This document shows positions 19,870 to 31,780 of a DNA stretch of 64,000 bases, piece after piece. Location of the stretch: positions 1 to 64,000 of the forward strand of contig NW_027445659.1 in assembly GCF_035582795.1 (NCBI RefSeq), written 5' to 3'. Origin of the DNA: Mycteria americana (taxonomy: Eukaryota > Chordata > Aves > Ciconiiformes > Ciconiidae). Position numbers and translations under genes: made by a program. The notes beneath the pieces were generated by a model. The model saw only the letters and a list, made by a program, of their open reading frames with translations, was not told the DNA's origin and made no database searches. Within the stretch, counting starts at the first letter, position 1; each line of letters opens with the position of its first letter.

Positions 19870-20900
19870 GGGTGCCTCGGCTGCGCCCCGGCCCCTCGGC
19901 TGCCCCTCAGGCACCCCAGCTCCCCCCGGGTGCCTCGGCTGCCCCTTGGGTCCCTCAGGAGCCCCCCCGGGTCCCTCAGCTCCCCCCGGGTCCCTCAGCT
20001 GCCCCTCAGACACCCCAGGCACCCCCCAGGTCCCTCGGCTGCCCCTTGGGTCCCTCAGGAGCCCCCCCGGGTCCCTCAGCTCCCCCCGGGTCCCTCAGCT
20101 GTCCCTTGGGTCCCTCAGGAGCCCCCCAGGGTCCCTCAGCTCCCCCCGGGTCCCTCAGCTGCCCCTTGGGTACCTCGGCTCCCCCCGGGTCCCTCAGGAG
20201 CCCCCTGGTCCCTCAGCTTCCCCCGGGTCCCTCAGGAGCCCCCCGGTCCCTCAGCACCCTCCGGGTCCCTCAGCTGTCCCTTGGGTCCCTCAGGAGCCCC
20301 CCGGGTCCCTCAGCTCCCCCCGGGTCCCTCAGCTCCCCCTTGGGTCCCTCAGGAGCCCCCCGGGTCCCTCAGCTCCCCCCGGGTCCCTCAGCTGTCCCTT
20401 GGGTACCTCGGCTCCCCCCGGGTCCCTCAGCTCCCCCTGGGTCCCTCAGCTCCCCCTTGGGTCCCTCAGGAGCCCCCCGGGTCCCTCAGCTGCCCCTTGG
20501 GTACCTCGGCTCCCCCCGGGTCCCTCAGGAGCCCCCCGGTCCCTCAGCTCTCCCCGGGTGCCTCGGCTGCCCCTTGGGTCCCTCAGGAGCCCCCCGGGTC
20601 CCTCAGCACCCTCCGGGTCCCTCAGGAACCCCCCCGGTCCCTCAGCTCCCCCCGGGTCCCTCAGCTGTCCCTTGGGTCCCTCAGGAGCCCCCCGGGTCCC
20701 TCAGCTCCCCCCGGGTCCCTCAGGAGCCCCCCGGGTCCCTCAGCTGCCCCCCAGTCCCTCAGCTGCCCCTCAGACACCCCAGCACCCCCCGGGTCCCTCG
20801 GCTGCCCCCGAGGTTCCCCCCAGCCCCCGGGTCCCTCAGGGGACCCCCGGGTGCCTCGGCCGCCCCCCGGGGTACCCCAACCACCCCCCGGCACCCCAGC
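19870..20900. repeat. Minisatellite, GGGTCCCTCAG units
   Basis: Tandem units of about 13 bp, GGGTCCCTCAGCT, grouped into longer blocks with CTGCCCCTTGGG and GAGCCCCCC. Intergenic between MECP2 and SWS2. Long frames here are artefacts. Confidence 0.88.
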
Positions 20901-20934
20901 TGCCTGAGGCCCCCCAGGAGGGCTCCCTCCCTCA

Positions 20935-21955
20935 GCGCCCCATGGCAGCCGCCCCATGGCAGCCGCCCCATGGCTGCCGCCCCATGGCTGCCGCCCCGGC
21001 TGCCCCACGTCCTCCCGCAGCTGCCTGCTCGGGGCACGACGGCCGCCCGGCCTGACCCATGGCCCTGGGTAAGTCCCCCCGGCCCCTGCCTGCCTGGGGG
21101 GTCCCACAGCCCCCAGCGTGGGCACACGTAGGGCCACCACGGCCACCTCGCACCCCGGCCACCCCATGGCACCACGTAGGGCCACCATGGCCACCTTGTA
21201 CCCCGGCCGCCCCACGGCCCCCTATATGGGCATGCGTAGGGCCACCATGGCCACCTTGTACCCCGGCTGCTCCATGGCCCCCCATACAGGCACCACATAG
21301 GGCCACCATGGCCACCTCGTGCCTGGCCGCCCCACAGCCCCCCATATGGGCACACGTAGGGCCACCCCGGCCACCTCGTACCCCAGCCACCCCACGGCCC
21401 CCCATATAGGCATGTGTAGGGCCACCATGGCCACCTCGTGCCCGGCCGCCCCACAGCCCCCCATACGGACACCACGTAGGGCCACCACGGCCACCTCGCA
21501 CCCCAGCCGCCCCATGGCACCACATAGGGCCACCATGGCCACCTCGTGCCCGGCCGCCCCACAGCCCCCCATATGGGCACCACGTAGGGCCACCACGGCC
21601 ACCTCGTACCTCGGCTGCCCCATGGCACCACATAGGGCCACCACGGCCACCTCGTACCCCAGCTACCCCATGGCCCCCCATATGGGAATGTGTAGGGCCA
21701 CCATGGCCACCTCGTACCCTGGCCACGCCACGGCCCCCCATATGGGCACCATGTAGGGCCACCACGGCCACCTCATACCCCGGCCACCCCACGGCCCCCC
21801 ATATGGGAACGTGTAGGGCCACCACGGCCACCTCATACCCCGGCCACCTCGTACCCCAGCCACCCCACGGCCCCCCATATAGGCATGTGTAGGGCCACCA
21901 TGGCCACCTCGTGCCCGGCCGCCCCACGGCCCCCCGTATGGGCGCCATGGCCACC
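20935..21955. repeat. Minisatellite, unit about 60 bp
   Basis: Units with GGGCCACCATGGCCACCTCG, CACGGCCCCCCATATGGG and CACGTAGGG. A short (CATGGCAGCCGCC)n array precedes it at about 20940-20995. Intergenic. Confidence 0.88.
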
Positions 21956-22073
21956 GGTACGGGGCCACGTCCCCGGTGCGGCCGCCCTGGGTGGGGGCTG
22001 CTCCCCCGGGAGGGGAGCGGGGGCCGTGGGACCCCCCCGTCGCAGCAGCAGGGGATGAGCGGGGCTTGAGCAC

Positions 22074-22357
22074 TAATCCGCCCCGGCCCCCAGCCCCACG
22101 GCCCCCCGCCGTGGGGCAGCAGCCCCCAGCCCGGTGCCGCGGGGGGATGCCCCGAGGGGGCGAGCGGCTCTCCCCGCGGCACCGCCGTGGCCGTGGGTCG
22201 GTCTGTCCGTCCGTCCCCTGCCGGGGGTCCCCCCTCCCGTAGCGGGGGGCTCCCCGCCGCCCCCCAGAGCGGGGCCGTAATCGTGTCAACTCCGGTCCCG
22301 ATTTAGCCCTAATCCCCGGCCGAGGTGATCGGCCTCGTTAACACCCTGCCGGGATTA
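22074..22357. promoter_or_regulatory. CRX/OTX-like site cluster upstream of SWS2
   Basis: Non-repetitive island between two minisatellites. It has TAATCC at 22074-22079 and 22310-22315, TAATCG at 22278-22283 and GGATTA at 22352-22357. Located 1.4-1.7 kb upstream of the SWS2 start. Candidate cone enhancer; inference only. Confidence 0.4.
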
Positions 22358-22423
22358 CGGGGACGCTCACCCCGACACCCCTGGGTGCTGGGGGGGGGGG
22401 GGGGCTCCCCCCCCTCCCCCAAG

Positions 22424-22442
22424 GCATGCTGGGACATGTAGT
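22424..22442 (-). promoter_or_regulatory. ZNF143/THAP11-type motif
   Basis: GCATGCTGGGACATGTAGT, reverse complement ACTACATGTCCCAGCATGC, fits the ZNF143 consensus ACTACAnnTCCCAGnATGC. Such sites mark active promoters and chromatin loop anchors. No gene start is recognised beside it. Confidence 0.65.
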
Positions 22443-22559
22443 CCCCCTGCCCCCCCCCCCGGGGCGGGCCGTCACCCCCCCACTGTCCCCCCCACCGTCC
22501 CCAGGGCCCCGCGGCGCTGGCGGGACAACCCGGGCCAGCAGGGACCCCAGCACCCACCG

Positions 22560-23400
22560 GGGCGGGATTGGGGGTGCAGGGGGCTCGGGAGGGGTTTGGG
22601 GTGCAGGTGGGGGTTAGGACAGTTTGGGGGTGCAGGGTGGTCTCGGGGGTTTGGGGTGCAGGGAGGAGTCAGGGCAGTTTGGGGGTGCTGGGGGGCTCAG
22701 GAGGGGTTTGGGGGTGCAGGCAGGAGTCGGGGCGGTTTGGGGGTGCAGGAAGGGCTTGTGAGGGGTTTTGGGGTGCAGGGTAGGACTGGGGGGCTCGGGA
22801 GGGGTTTTGGGGTGCAGAGTACCAGCGGTGCAGTTTTGGGGTGCAGGTAGGGCTCGGGGCAGTTTGGGGCTGCAGGGTGGTCCTAGGGCACTTTTGGGGT
22901 GCAGGTAGGGCTCGGGGCAGTTTGGGGGTGCAGGGTGGTCCTAGGGCACTTTTGGGGTGCAGGTAGGAGTCGGGGTGGGTTGGGGGTGCAGGGTGGTCCT
23001 AGGGCACTTTTGGGGTGCAGGTAGGAGTCGGGGTGGGTTGGGGCTGCAGGGTGGTCCCGGGGCACTTTTGGGGTGCAGGTAGGAGTCGGGGGGGGTTTGG
23101 GGGTGCAGGGTGGTCCTAGGGCACTTTTGGGGTGCAGGTAGGAGTCGGGGGGGGTTTGGGGGTGCAGGGTGGTCCTAGGGCACTTTTGGGGTGCAGGTAG
23201 GAGTCGGGGGGGGTTTGGGGGTGCAGGGTGGTCCCGGGGCACTTTTGGGGTGCAGGTAGGAGTCGGGGTGGGTTGGGGGTGCAGGGTGGTCCCGGGGGGG
23301 TTGGGGTGCAGGATGGGCTCAGGAGGCTTTTGGGGTGCAGTTTGGGGGTGCAGGCAGGAGCGGGGCGCCCAGGAGGGGTTTTGGGGTGCCGGCCGCCCGC
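22560..23400. repeat. Minisatellite, unit about 59 bp
   Basis: Units with TTTGGGGGTGCAGGGTGGTC, CTAGGGCACTTTTGGGGTGC and AGGTAGGAGTCGGGG. The best-preserved copies lie at 22870-23280. Ends about 330 bp before the SWS2 start. Confidence 0.88.
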
Positions 23401-23505
23401 GGGGGCGGTTTGGGGGCACAGAGGGTCCCGGGGGGCCCCGCCCTCCGTGGCAGGAGCTAAGTAAGCCTGGGGGGGGTCTGATGCCCCCTGATCCCCCCAA
23501 CCCGC

Positions 23506-23680
23506 TAATCAGGGCTCGGGGGCGATTAGTCGCCCCGAAAGCGGCTTGGCGGGTGGGTAAACCCGGCTTGGCCAGCGCCCGCCCGCCGGATAAGCCGGGC
23601 TCAGCCGCGCTTTGCGGCGTTAGCCCCGATTAGGGGCCGGGGGGGGCCCGGCCCCATCCGCCCCCCTCCCTATAAAGGGT
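23506..23680 (+). promoter_or_regulatory. SWS2 proximal promoter
   Basis: TATA box TATAAAG at 23671-23677, 56 bp before the ATG. Upstream CRX-like sites: TAATCA at 23506-23511, GATTAG at 23524-23529 and GATTAG at 23628-23633. Order and spacing fit a photoreceptor opsin promoter. Confidence 0.7.
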
Positions 23681-23732
23681 CCCCCCGGCCCGCGCCCCTG
23701 CGCGTCCCGTCCGCCCGTCCGTCCCCGCCGCC

Positions 23733-26700
23733 ATGCTGAAGTCGCGGGAGGGCCGGGAGGAGCTCCCGGAGGACTTCTTCATCCCCATGGTCCTGGAGAC
23801 CTCCAACCTGACGGCGCTGAGCCCCTTCCTGGTGCCGCAGACCCACCTGGGCAGCCCCGGCGTCTTCGTGGGGATGTCGGCCTTCATGTTCGTGCTGATC
23901 GCCCTGGGCGTGCCCATCAACGCCCTCACCATCTTCTGCACCGCCAAGTACAAGAAGCTGCGCTCCCACCTCAACTACATCCTGGTCAACCTGGCCGTCT
24001 CCAACCTGCTGGTCATCTGCGTGGGCTCCACCACCGCCTTCTACAGCTTCTCCCAGATGTACTTCGCCCTGGGGCCCACCGCCTGCAAGATCGAGGGCTT
24101 CGCCGCCACCCTGGGAGGTAGCGGGGGGCGGGGGGGGGACGCTGTGGCCGGGGGACCTCGGGCGAGTGGGACGTGGGGCGAGTGGGACGTGGGGCGGAGG
24201 GACACGGGGCGTGGGGACGTGGGGTGAGTGGGACGTGGGGTGAGTGGGACATGGGGCGTGGGGACGTGGGGTGAGTGGGACATGGGGCGTGGGGACATTG
24301 GGCGTGGGGACGTGGGGCAGAGGGACACCAGGGCATGGGGACGTGGGGTGAGTGGGACGTGGGGCGTGGGGACATGGGGCGTGGGGACGTGGGGCGGAGG
24401 GACAGCAGGGTGTGGGGATGTGGGGCGAGTGGGACGTGGGGTGGAGGGACACCAGGGTGTGGGGACGTGGGTGAGTGGGACGTGGGGCGTGGGGACATTG
24501 GGCGTGGGGACGTGGGGCAGAGGGACACCAGGGCGTGGGGACGTGAGGTGGAGGGACACGGGGCGTGGGGATGTGGGGTGGAGGGACACCAGGCTGTGGG
24601 GACATGGGGTGAATGGGACGTGGGGCGGAGGGACACGGGGTGTGGGGACATGGGATGGAGGGACAGCAGGGCGTGGGACATTGGGCACGTGGACGTCAAG
24701 TGCGTGGGACACAGAGCAGGGGGTCATGAGGGCATGGGGACGCTGCGGGTGTGGGACACCAGGGCGCGGGGACGTGGGGTGTGGGGACACCCAGGTATGT
24801 GGGACGTGGAGCAGAAGGACAGTAGGGCGTGGGGACACGGGCCGTGGGGACAGTGGGTGTGTGGGCCCCGGGGCAGAGGGACACGAGGGCATGGGGACGT
24901 TGGGGACGTGAGGACGTGGGGCCATTGGGCTCGTGGGTCCCAGGGCAGAGGGACGCCAGGGCCGTGGGGACATGGAGACGTTGGCCATCAGGCCGTTGGG
25001 TGTGTGTGACCCGGGGCAGAGGGACACCAGGCGCTTGGGGACATGGAGACGTTGGCCATGGGGCCGTTGGGTGTGTGGGCCCTGGGGCAGAGGGACACCA
25101 GAGCCATGGGGACACCAGGTGCTTGGGGACATGGAGACATTGGCCATGGGGCTGTTGGGTGTGTGTGACCCGGGGCAGAGGGACACGAGGGCATGGGGAC
25201 ACCAGGTGCTTGGGGACGTTGGGGACACGAGGACGTGGGGCTGTCGGGTGTGTGTAACCCGGGGCAGAGGGACACCAGGGCGTGGGGACGTTGGGGACAC
25301 GAGGACGTGGGGCCGTCGGGTGTGTGTGGCCTGGGGCAGAGGGACACCAGGTGCTTGGGGACACGGAGACGTTGGCCATGGGGCTGTTGGGTGTGTGGGC
25401 CCTGGGGCAGAGGGACACCAGAGCCATGGGGACACCAGGTGCTTGGGGACGTTGGGGACACGAGGACGTGGGGCTGTCGGGTGTGTGTGACCCAGGGCAG
25501 AGGGACACCAGAGCCATGGGGACACCAGGTGCTTGGGGACGCTGGGGACACGAGGACGTGGGGCCTTCGGGTGTGTGTGACCCGGGGCAGAGGGGCGCCG
25601 GGGCCGTGGGGCGCGCGTCGTCGTTGTCGTCGGGCTGTCACGGGGTGTGGTGTCCCCTGGGTCCCCAGGCATGGTGAGCCTGTGGTCGCTGGCGGTGGTG
25701 GCCTTCGAGCGGTTCCTGGTGATCTGCAAGCCCCTGGGCAACTTCACCTTCCGGGGCAGCCACGCTGTCCTGGGCTGCGCGGCCACCTGGATCTTCGGCC
25801 TGGTGGCCTCCGTGCCCCCCCTCTTCGGCTGGAGCAGGTGCGGGGGGGGGGGGGGTCCCCGCCCCGGGGGGGGGGCGGGGCGGGGCGGGGCGGGGCAGCG
25901 GTGCGAGGCGTGGCCGTGCCCGCAGGTACATCCCCGAGGGGCTGCAGTGCTCCTGCGGCCCCGACTGGTACACCTCCGACAACAAGTGGCACAACGAGTC
26001 CTACGTCATCTTCCTCTTCTGCTTCTGCTTCGGCGTGCCCCTGGCCGTCATCATCCTCTCCTACGGCCGCCTGCTGCTCACCCTGCGCGCGGTACGGCCC
26101 CGCCCACGGCCCCGCCCACGGCGCCACGCCCGGGGCGGGGACCCCAGGGACCCCAGGGGGGGCTGTAGGGACGGGCCTTTGGGGGGTTCTATAGGGACGG
26201 GCCTTTGGGGGGATCTATAGGGACGGGGCTTCTGGGGGGCTTCTATAGGGATGGGCCTTCTGGGGGGGGTTCTATAGGGACGGGCCTTTGGGGGGATCTA
26301 TAGGGACGGGCCTTTGGGGGGTTCTATAGGGATGGGCCTTCTGGGGGGGGTTCTATAGGGACGGGCCTTTGGGGGGATCTATAGGGACGGGCCTTTGGGG
26401 GGTTCTATAGGGATGGGCCTTCTGGGGGGGGTTCTATAGGGACGGGCCTTTGGGGGGATCTATAGGGACGGGCCTTTGGGGGGTTCTATAGGGATGGGCC
26501 TTCTGGGGGGGGTTCTATAGGGACGGGCCCTCTGGGGGGTTCTATAGGGATGGGCCTTCTGGGGGGGTTCTATAGGGATGGGCCTTTGGGGGGTTCTATA
26601 GGGACGGGCCTTTGGGGGGATCTATAGGGACGGGCCTTTGGGGGGTTCTATAGGGACGGGCCTTTGGGGGGATCTATAGGGACGGGGCTTCTGGGGGGGT

Positions 26701-29700
26701 TCTATAGGGACGGGCCTTTGGGGGGATCTATAGGGACGGGCCTTTGGGGGGTTCTATAGGGACGGGCCTTTGGGGGGATCTATAGGGACGGGGCTTCTGG
26801 GGGGCTTCTATAGGGATGGGCCTTTGGGGGGATCTATAGGGATGGGCCTTCTGGGGGGGGGGTTCTATAGGGACGGGCCCTCTGGGGGGGTTCTATAGGG
26901 ATGGGCCTTCTGGGGGGGTTCTATAGGGATGGGCCTTTGGGGGGTTCTATAGGGATGGGCCCTCTGGGGGGTTCTATAGGGATGGGCCTTTGGGGGGTTC
27001 TATAGGGATGGGCCTTCTGGGGGGGTTCTATAGGGGTGGGCCTTTGGGGGGTTCTATAGGGATGGGCCTTCTGGGGGGGTTCTATAGGGATGGGCCTTTG
27101 GGGGGTTCTATAGGGATGGGCCCTCTGGGGGGTTCTATAGGGATGGGCCTTTGGGGGGTTCTATAGGGATGGGCCTTCTGGGGGGGTTCTATAGGGATGG
27201 GCCCTCTGGGGGGTTCTATAGGGATGGGCCCTCTGGGGGGGGGTTCTATAGGGATGGGCCCTCTGGGGGGGTTCTATAGGGATGGGCCTTTGGGGGTTTC
27301 TATAGGGATGGGCCTTTGGGGGGGTTCTATAGGGACGGGCCCTCTGGGGGGTTCTATAGGGATGGGCCTTTGGGGGGTTCTATAGGGATGGGCCCTTTGG
27401 GGGGTTCTATAGGGATGGGCCTTTGGGTGGTTCTATAGGGATGGGCCCTCTGGGGGGGTTCTATAGGGATGGGCCTTTGGGGGGTTCTATAGCGAGGGTC
27501 GTTCCTTGGAGGGTTCTATAGGGATGGGCCTTCTGCGGGGGGGGTTCTATACGGACGGGCCTTCTGGGGGGGGGGTTCTATACGGACGGGCCTTCTGGGG
27601 GATTCTGTAGGGACGGGCCTTCCTTGGGGGACCCTATAGAAATGGTCGTTCCTTGGGAGACCCTACAGGGACGGCCACTCCCTGGGGGGTCTTGTAGGGA
27701 TGGCTGATCCTTGGGGGACCCTATAGAGATGGTCCTTCCTTGGGGGGACCCTATAGGGACAGTCGTTCCTTGAGGGGACCCTATAGAGATAGCCATTCCT
27801 TGGGGGGCCCTATAGAGATGGTCCTTCCTTGGGGGACCCTATAGGGACGGTCCTTCCTTGGGGGGTCTTGTAGGGATGGCTGTTCCTTGGGGGACCCTAT
27901 AGGGACGGTTGTTCCTTGGGGACCCTATAGAGATGGTCCTTCCTTGGGGGACCCTATAGGGACAGTCCTTCCTTGGGGGGTCTTGTAGGGATGGCTGTTC
28001 CTTGGGGGACCCTATAGGGACGGTTGTTCCTTGGGGACCCTATAGAGACGGCTGCTCCCCTGGGCTCAGAGGGGGTCCTATGGCGATGGCCGTTCCCTGG
28101 GGTCGGGGGGGATCATATAGAGACAGCCGTTCCCTGGGGGGATCCTATAGAGATGGGCGCTCCCCAGGGGCCAGAGGGGATCCTATAGAGATGACTGTTC
28201 CCTGGGGGGACCCTATAGAGCCAGCAGTTCCCCAGAGGTCAGAGGGGACCCTATAGAGCCCTATAGAGATGGCCATTCCCTGGGGGTCAGAGCGAACCCT
28301 ATGGAGATGGCCATTTCCTGGGGAGGGGACACCCTATAGAGATGGCCACTCCCTGTGGGTCAGAGGGGATCCTATAGAGATGGCTGCTCTCTGGGGGGAT
28401 CCTATAGGGAGGGCTGCTCCCTGGGGGTCAGAGGGGATCCTATAGAGATGGCTGTTCCCTGTGGGGACCCTATAGAGATGGCCATTCCCTGGGGGTTGGA
28501 AAGGATCCTATAGAGATGGCTGTTCCCTGTGGGGACCCTATAGAGATGGCCATTCCCTGGGGGTTGGAAAGGATCCTATAGGGAGGGCCGTTCCCTGGGG
28601 GGACCCTATGGCGACGGCTGTTCCCTGGGGGTCGGAAAGGATCCTATAGAGATGGCCATTCCCTGGGGGGACCCTATAGAGATGGCCATTCCCTGGGGGG
28701 ACCCTATAGAGATGGCCATTCCCTGGGGGTTGGAAAGGATCCTATAGAGATGGCTGTTCCCTGTGGGGACCCTATAGAAATGGCCATTCCCTGGGGGTTG
28801 GAAAGGATCCTATAGAGATGGCCATTCCCTGGGGGGACCCTATAGAGATGGCCGCTCCCTGGGGGTTGGAAAGGATCCTATAGAGATGGCCATTCCCTGG
28901 GGGGACCCTATGGCGACAGCTGTTCCCTGGGGGTCGGAAAGGATCCTATAGAGATGGCCATTCCCTGGGGGGACCCTATAGAGATGGCCATTCCCTGGGG
29001 GTTGGAAAGGATCCTATAGAGATGGACATTCCCTGGGGGGACCCTATAGAGATGGCTGCTCCCTGGGGGGACCCTATGGCAATGGCCGCTCCCTGGGGGT
29101 CGGAGGGGACCCTATGGTGATGGCCGCTCCCTGGGGGACCCTATGGGGATGGCCATTCCCGGGGGGTTGGAGGGGACCCTATGGCGATGGCCGCTCCCGG
29201 GGGGTCGGAGGGGGCCCTATGGGGACGGCCGCTCCGGGGGTCCCTAGGGAGGTGGCCGCTCCCCAGAGGGGCCCTACGGCGGCGGTGGTCCCCGCAGGTG
29301 GCCAAGCAGCAGGAGCAGTCGGCCACCACGCAGAAGGCGGAGCGGGAGGTGACCAAGATGGTGGTGGTGATGGTGCTGGGCTTCCTCGTCTGCTGGGCGC
29401 CCTACTCGGCCTTCGCCCTCTGGGTGGTGACGCACCGGGGGCAGCCCTTCGACGTGGGGCTGGCCTCCGTCCCCTCCGTCTTCTCCAAGGCCTCCACCGT
29501 CTACAACCCCGTCATCTACGTCTTCATGAACAAGCAGGTGGGGGGCCGGGGGGCTGCCGGGGGGTGTTATGGGGGGGCTGCCGGGGGGTGCCGTGGGGCT
29601 GCCGGGGGGTGTTATGGGGTGTTATGGGGTGCCGTGGGGTGTTATGGGGTGCCGTGGGGTGTCGGGGGGGCTGCCAGGGGCTGCCGGGGGGTGCCGTGGG

Positions 29701-31446
29701 GTGTTATGGGGGGCTGTGGGGCTGCCGGGGGGTGTTATGGGGTGTCATGGGGCTGCTGGGGGGCTGCCGGGGGGTGCCATGGGGTGTTATGGGGTGTCGT
29801 GGGGTGTTATGGGGTGCCGTGGGGTGTCGGGGGGCTGCCAGGGGCTGCTGGGGGGCTGCCTCGGGGTGTTATGGGGGGCTGCCGGGGGGTGCCATGGGGT
29901 GTTATGGGGTGTCGGGGGGCTGCCGGGGGCTGCCAGGGGGCTGCCATGGGGTGTTATGGGGGGCTGTGGGGCTGCCAGGGGCTGTTATGGGGTGTCATGG
30001 GGCTGCTGGGGGGCTGCTGGGGGGCTGCCGGGGGGTGTTATGGGGGGCCGGGGGGCTGCCAGGGGCTGCCTCGGCGTGTCGGGGGGGTGCCGGGGGGCTG
30101 CCGTGGGGTGTTATGGGGGGCTGTGGGGTGCCGTGGGGCTGCCAGGGTGTGCTGGGGGGCTGCCTTGGGGTGTTACGGGCTGCTATGGGGTGTCATGGGG
30201 TGTTATGGGGTGCCGTGGGGTGCCATGGGGGGCCGTGGGGCTGCCGTGGGGCTGCCGTGGGGTGTTATGGAGTGCTGTGGGGTGCCGTGGGGCTGCCGTG
30301 GGGTGTCATGGGGCTGCCGGGGGGCTGCTGTGGGGCTGCCATGGGGTGTCATGGGATGCCGTGGGGCTGCCGTGGGGTGCTGTGGGGTGTCATGGGGCTG
30401 CCATGGGGAGCCGTGGGGAGCCGTGGGGAGCCGTGGGGCAGGGGCGGGCGTGGGCAGAGGCTGGCGGGGCTGGGGGTGTCCCCACCCCATCGGGGGGTCG
30501 CCCTGGCGAGGGCACGGTGACGCGCTGGTGACAGACCAGTGACGGCCGGGGACAGCCTGGGACCGCCCAGTAAGAGCCCAGTAAGAGCCCAGGGCCAGCC
30601 CAGTGACAGCCCAGTACCAGCCCAGTGACAGCCCAGTAACAGCCCAGTGCCAGCCCAGTACCATGCCCCAGTGACAGCCCAGTGACACCCCAGTACTGTG
30701 CCCCAGTGACATCCCAGTAACAGCCCAGTGACACCCCAGTGTCACCCCAGTGACAGCCCAGTAAGAGCCCAGAGACAGCCCAGTAAGGGCCCAGTGACAG
30801 CCCAGTAACAGCCCAGTGACATCCCAGTACCATGCCCCAGTGACAGCCCAGTGACCCCAGTACTGTGTCCCAGTGACATCCCAGTAACAGCCCAGGGCCA
30901 CCCCAGTGTCACCCCAGTGACAGCCCAGTAAGAGCCCAGACACAGCCCAGGAAGAGCCCAGTGTCCCCCCAGTGACAGCCCAGTAAGAGCCCAGTAAGAG
31001 CCCAGAGACAGCCCAGTGTCACCCCAGTAAGACCCCAGTGTCACCCCAGTAAGAGCCCAGTGTCACCCCAGTGACAGCCCAGTAAGAGCACAGTGTCCCC
31101 CCCAGTAACAGCCCAGTGACAGCCCAGTGACATCCCAGTACTGTGCCCCAGTGACAGCCCCGTGATGCCATGGGGGGTGACGCCATGGGGGGGTGATGCC
31201 ATGGGGGGGTGACGCCATGGGGGGGTGACGCCATGGGGGTGACGCCCCGGGGGTGACGCCATGGGGGGGTGACGCCATGGGGGTGACGCCCCGGGGGTGA
31301 CGCCCTGCCCCCCGCAGTTCCGCTCCTGCATGCTGAAGCTGGTGTTCTGCGGGAGGAGCCCCTTCGGGGACGAGGACGACGTCTCGGGATCCTCGCAGGC
31401 CACCCAGGTCTCCTCCGTCTCCTCCAGCCAGGTCTCGCCCGCGTAG
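23733..31446 (+). CDS. OPN1SW2 (SWS2): Short-wavelength-sensitive 2 (blue) cone opsin
   Basis: Retinal-binding G-protein-coupled receptor of blue-sensitive cones. Exons: 23733-24117, 25669-25837, 25926-26091, 29298-29537, 31318-31446. Sizes 385/169/166/240/129 are the classic visual-opsin pattern. The frame is intact for 362 residues. Landmarks: N-terminal glycosylation site near NLTALSPF, counterion glutamate in CKIEGF, disulphide partner in [16 protein letters not shown] (the DRY/ERY equivalent), Schiff-base lysine in [23 protein letters not shown] and a Ser-rich tail. Bovine-numbered tuning positions read A116, T118, M122, F261, W265, S269, S292 and S295. Position 269 is Thr in chicken, from memory. 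RH2 and SWS1 were considered, but the HLGSPGVF and LEVSNLT-like N-terminus is SWS2. A polyA-type ATTAAA follows at 31660-31665. Confidence 0.96.
24150..25640. repeat. Minisatellites in SWS2 intron 1
   Basis: About 24150-24700 repeats GTGGGACGTGGGGCGTGGGG and GGAGGGACAC. About 24700-25600 repeats GGGGCAGAGGGACACCAGG, GGGACGTTGGGGACACGAGG and TTGGGTGTGTG units. Confidence 0.85.
26165..29280. repeat. Two long minisatellites filling SWS2 intron 3
   Basis: 26170-27600: about 30-bp units of GGTTCTATAGGGATGGGCC with TTTGGGG or TTCTGGGG endings. 27600-29280: units of GGACCCTATAGAGATGGCC followed by ATTCCCTGGGGG, some carrying GTTGGAAAGGATCC. The CTATAG core is shared, so one array probably gave rise to the other. 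Confidence 0.88.
29538..31310. repeat. Minisatellites in SWS2 intron 4
   Basis: 29545-30440: short GGGGTGTTATGGGG / GCTGCCGGGGGG units. 30540-31150: about 10-bp AGCCCAGTGAC / AGCCCAGTAAC units. 31160-31300: GGGGTGACGCCATGG units just before exon 5. Confidence 0.87.
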
Positions 31447-31659
31447 GCCGCCCCACGGCGGGCTCTGCCCCACGGCGGCCTCTGCCCCGCGGCCGCCTCT
31501 GCCCCACTGCCGGCTCGGCCCCACGGCGGGCTCTGCCCCCCGCCCGGGGCGGCGCGGGGCTCCGCGGGCGGCGGGGCGCCGGAGGGGGGACGCGCCCGGC
31601 TCCTCCGCCCGCCGTGGGGCGGCCCCGTTGTACATACGCCCCCCGCTGTACCCCACGGC

Positions 31660-31665
31660 ATTAAA
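31660..31665 (+). terminator. SWS2 polyadenylation signal (ATTAAA)
   Basis: ATTAAA hexamer 214 bp after the SWS2 stop codon, the only polyA-like hexamer in the short 3' flank. Confidence 0.6.
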
Positions 31666-31780
31666 CGCTGGAGACGCAGCCTCCGCCTCTGCGCGGGGTC
31701 ACCGTGCCCCCCGCCCCACGGGAGACCCACGGGGACGCCCCACGGGGCCGCCGTGGGGCCGGCCCGCAGGGGGGCCGCGC

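Noticed and set aside
26165-29280. Regular repeats that could suggest a CRISPR array
   Set aside because: Units are contiguous minisatellites without unique spacers, in an intron of a vertebrate opsin gene.
23733-31446. RH2 or SWS1 opsin instead of SWS2
   Set aside because: N-terminus, exon sizes and residues A116/T118/M122 and S292 match SWS2, and linkage to LWS is the SWS2 arrangement.
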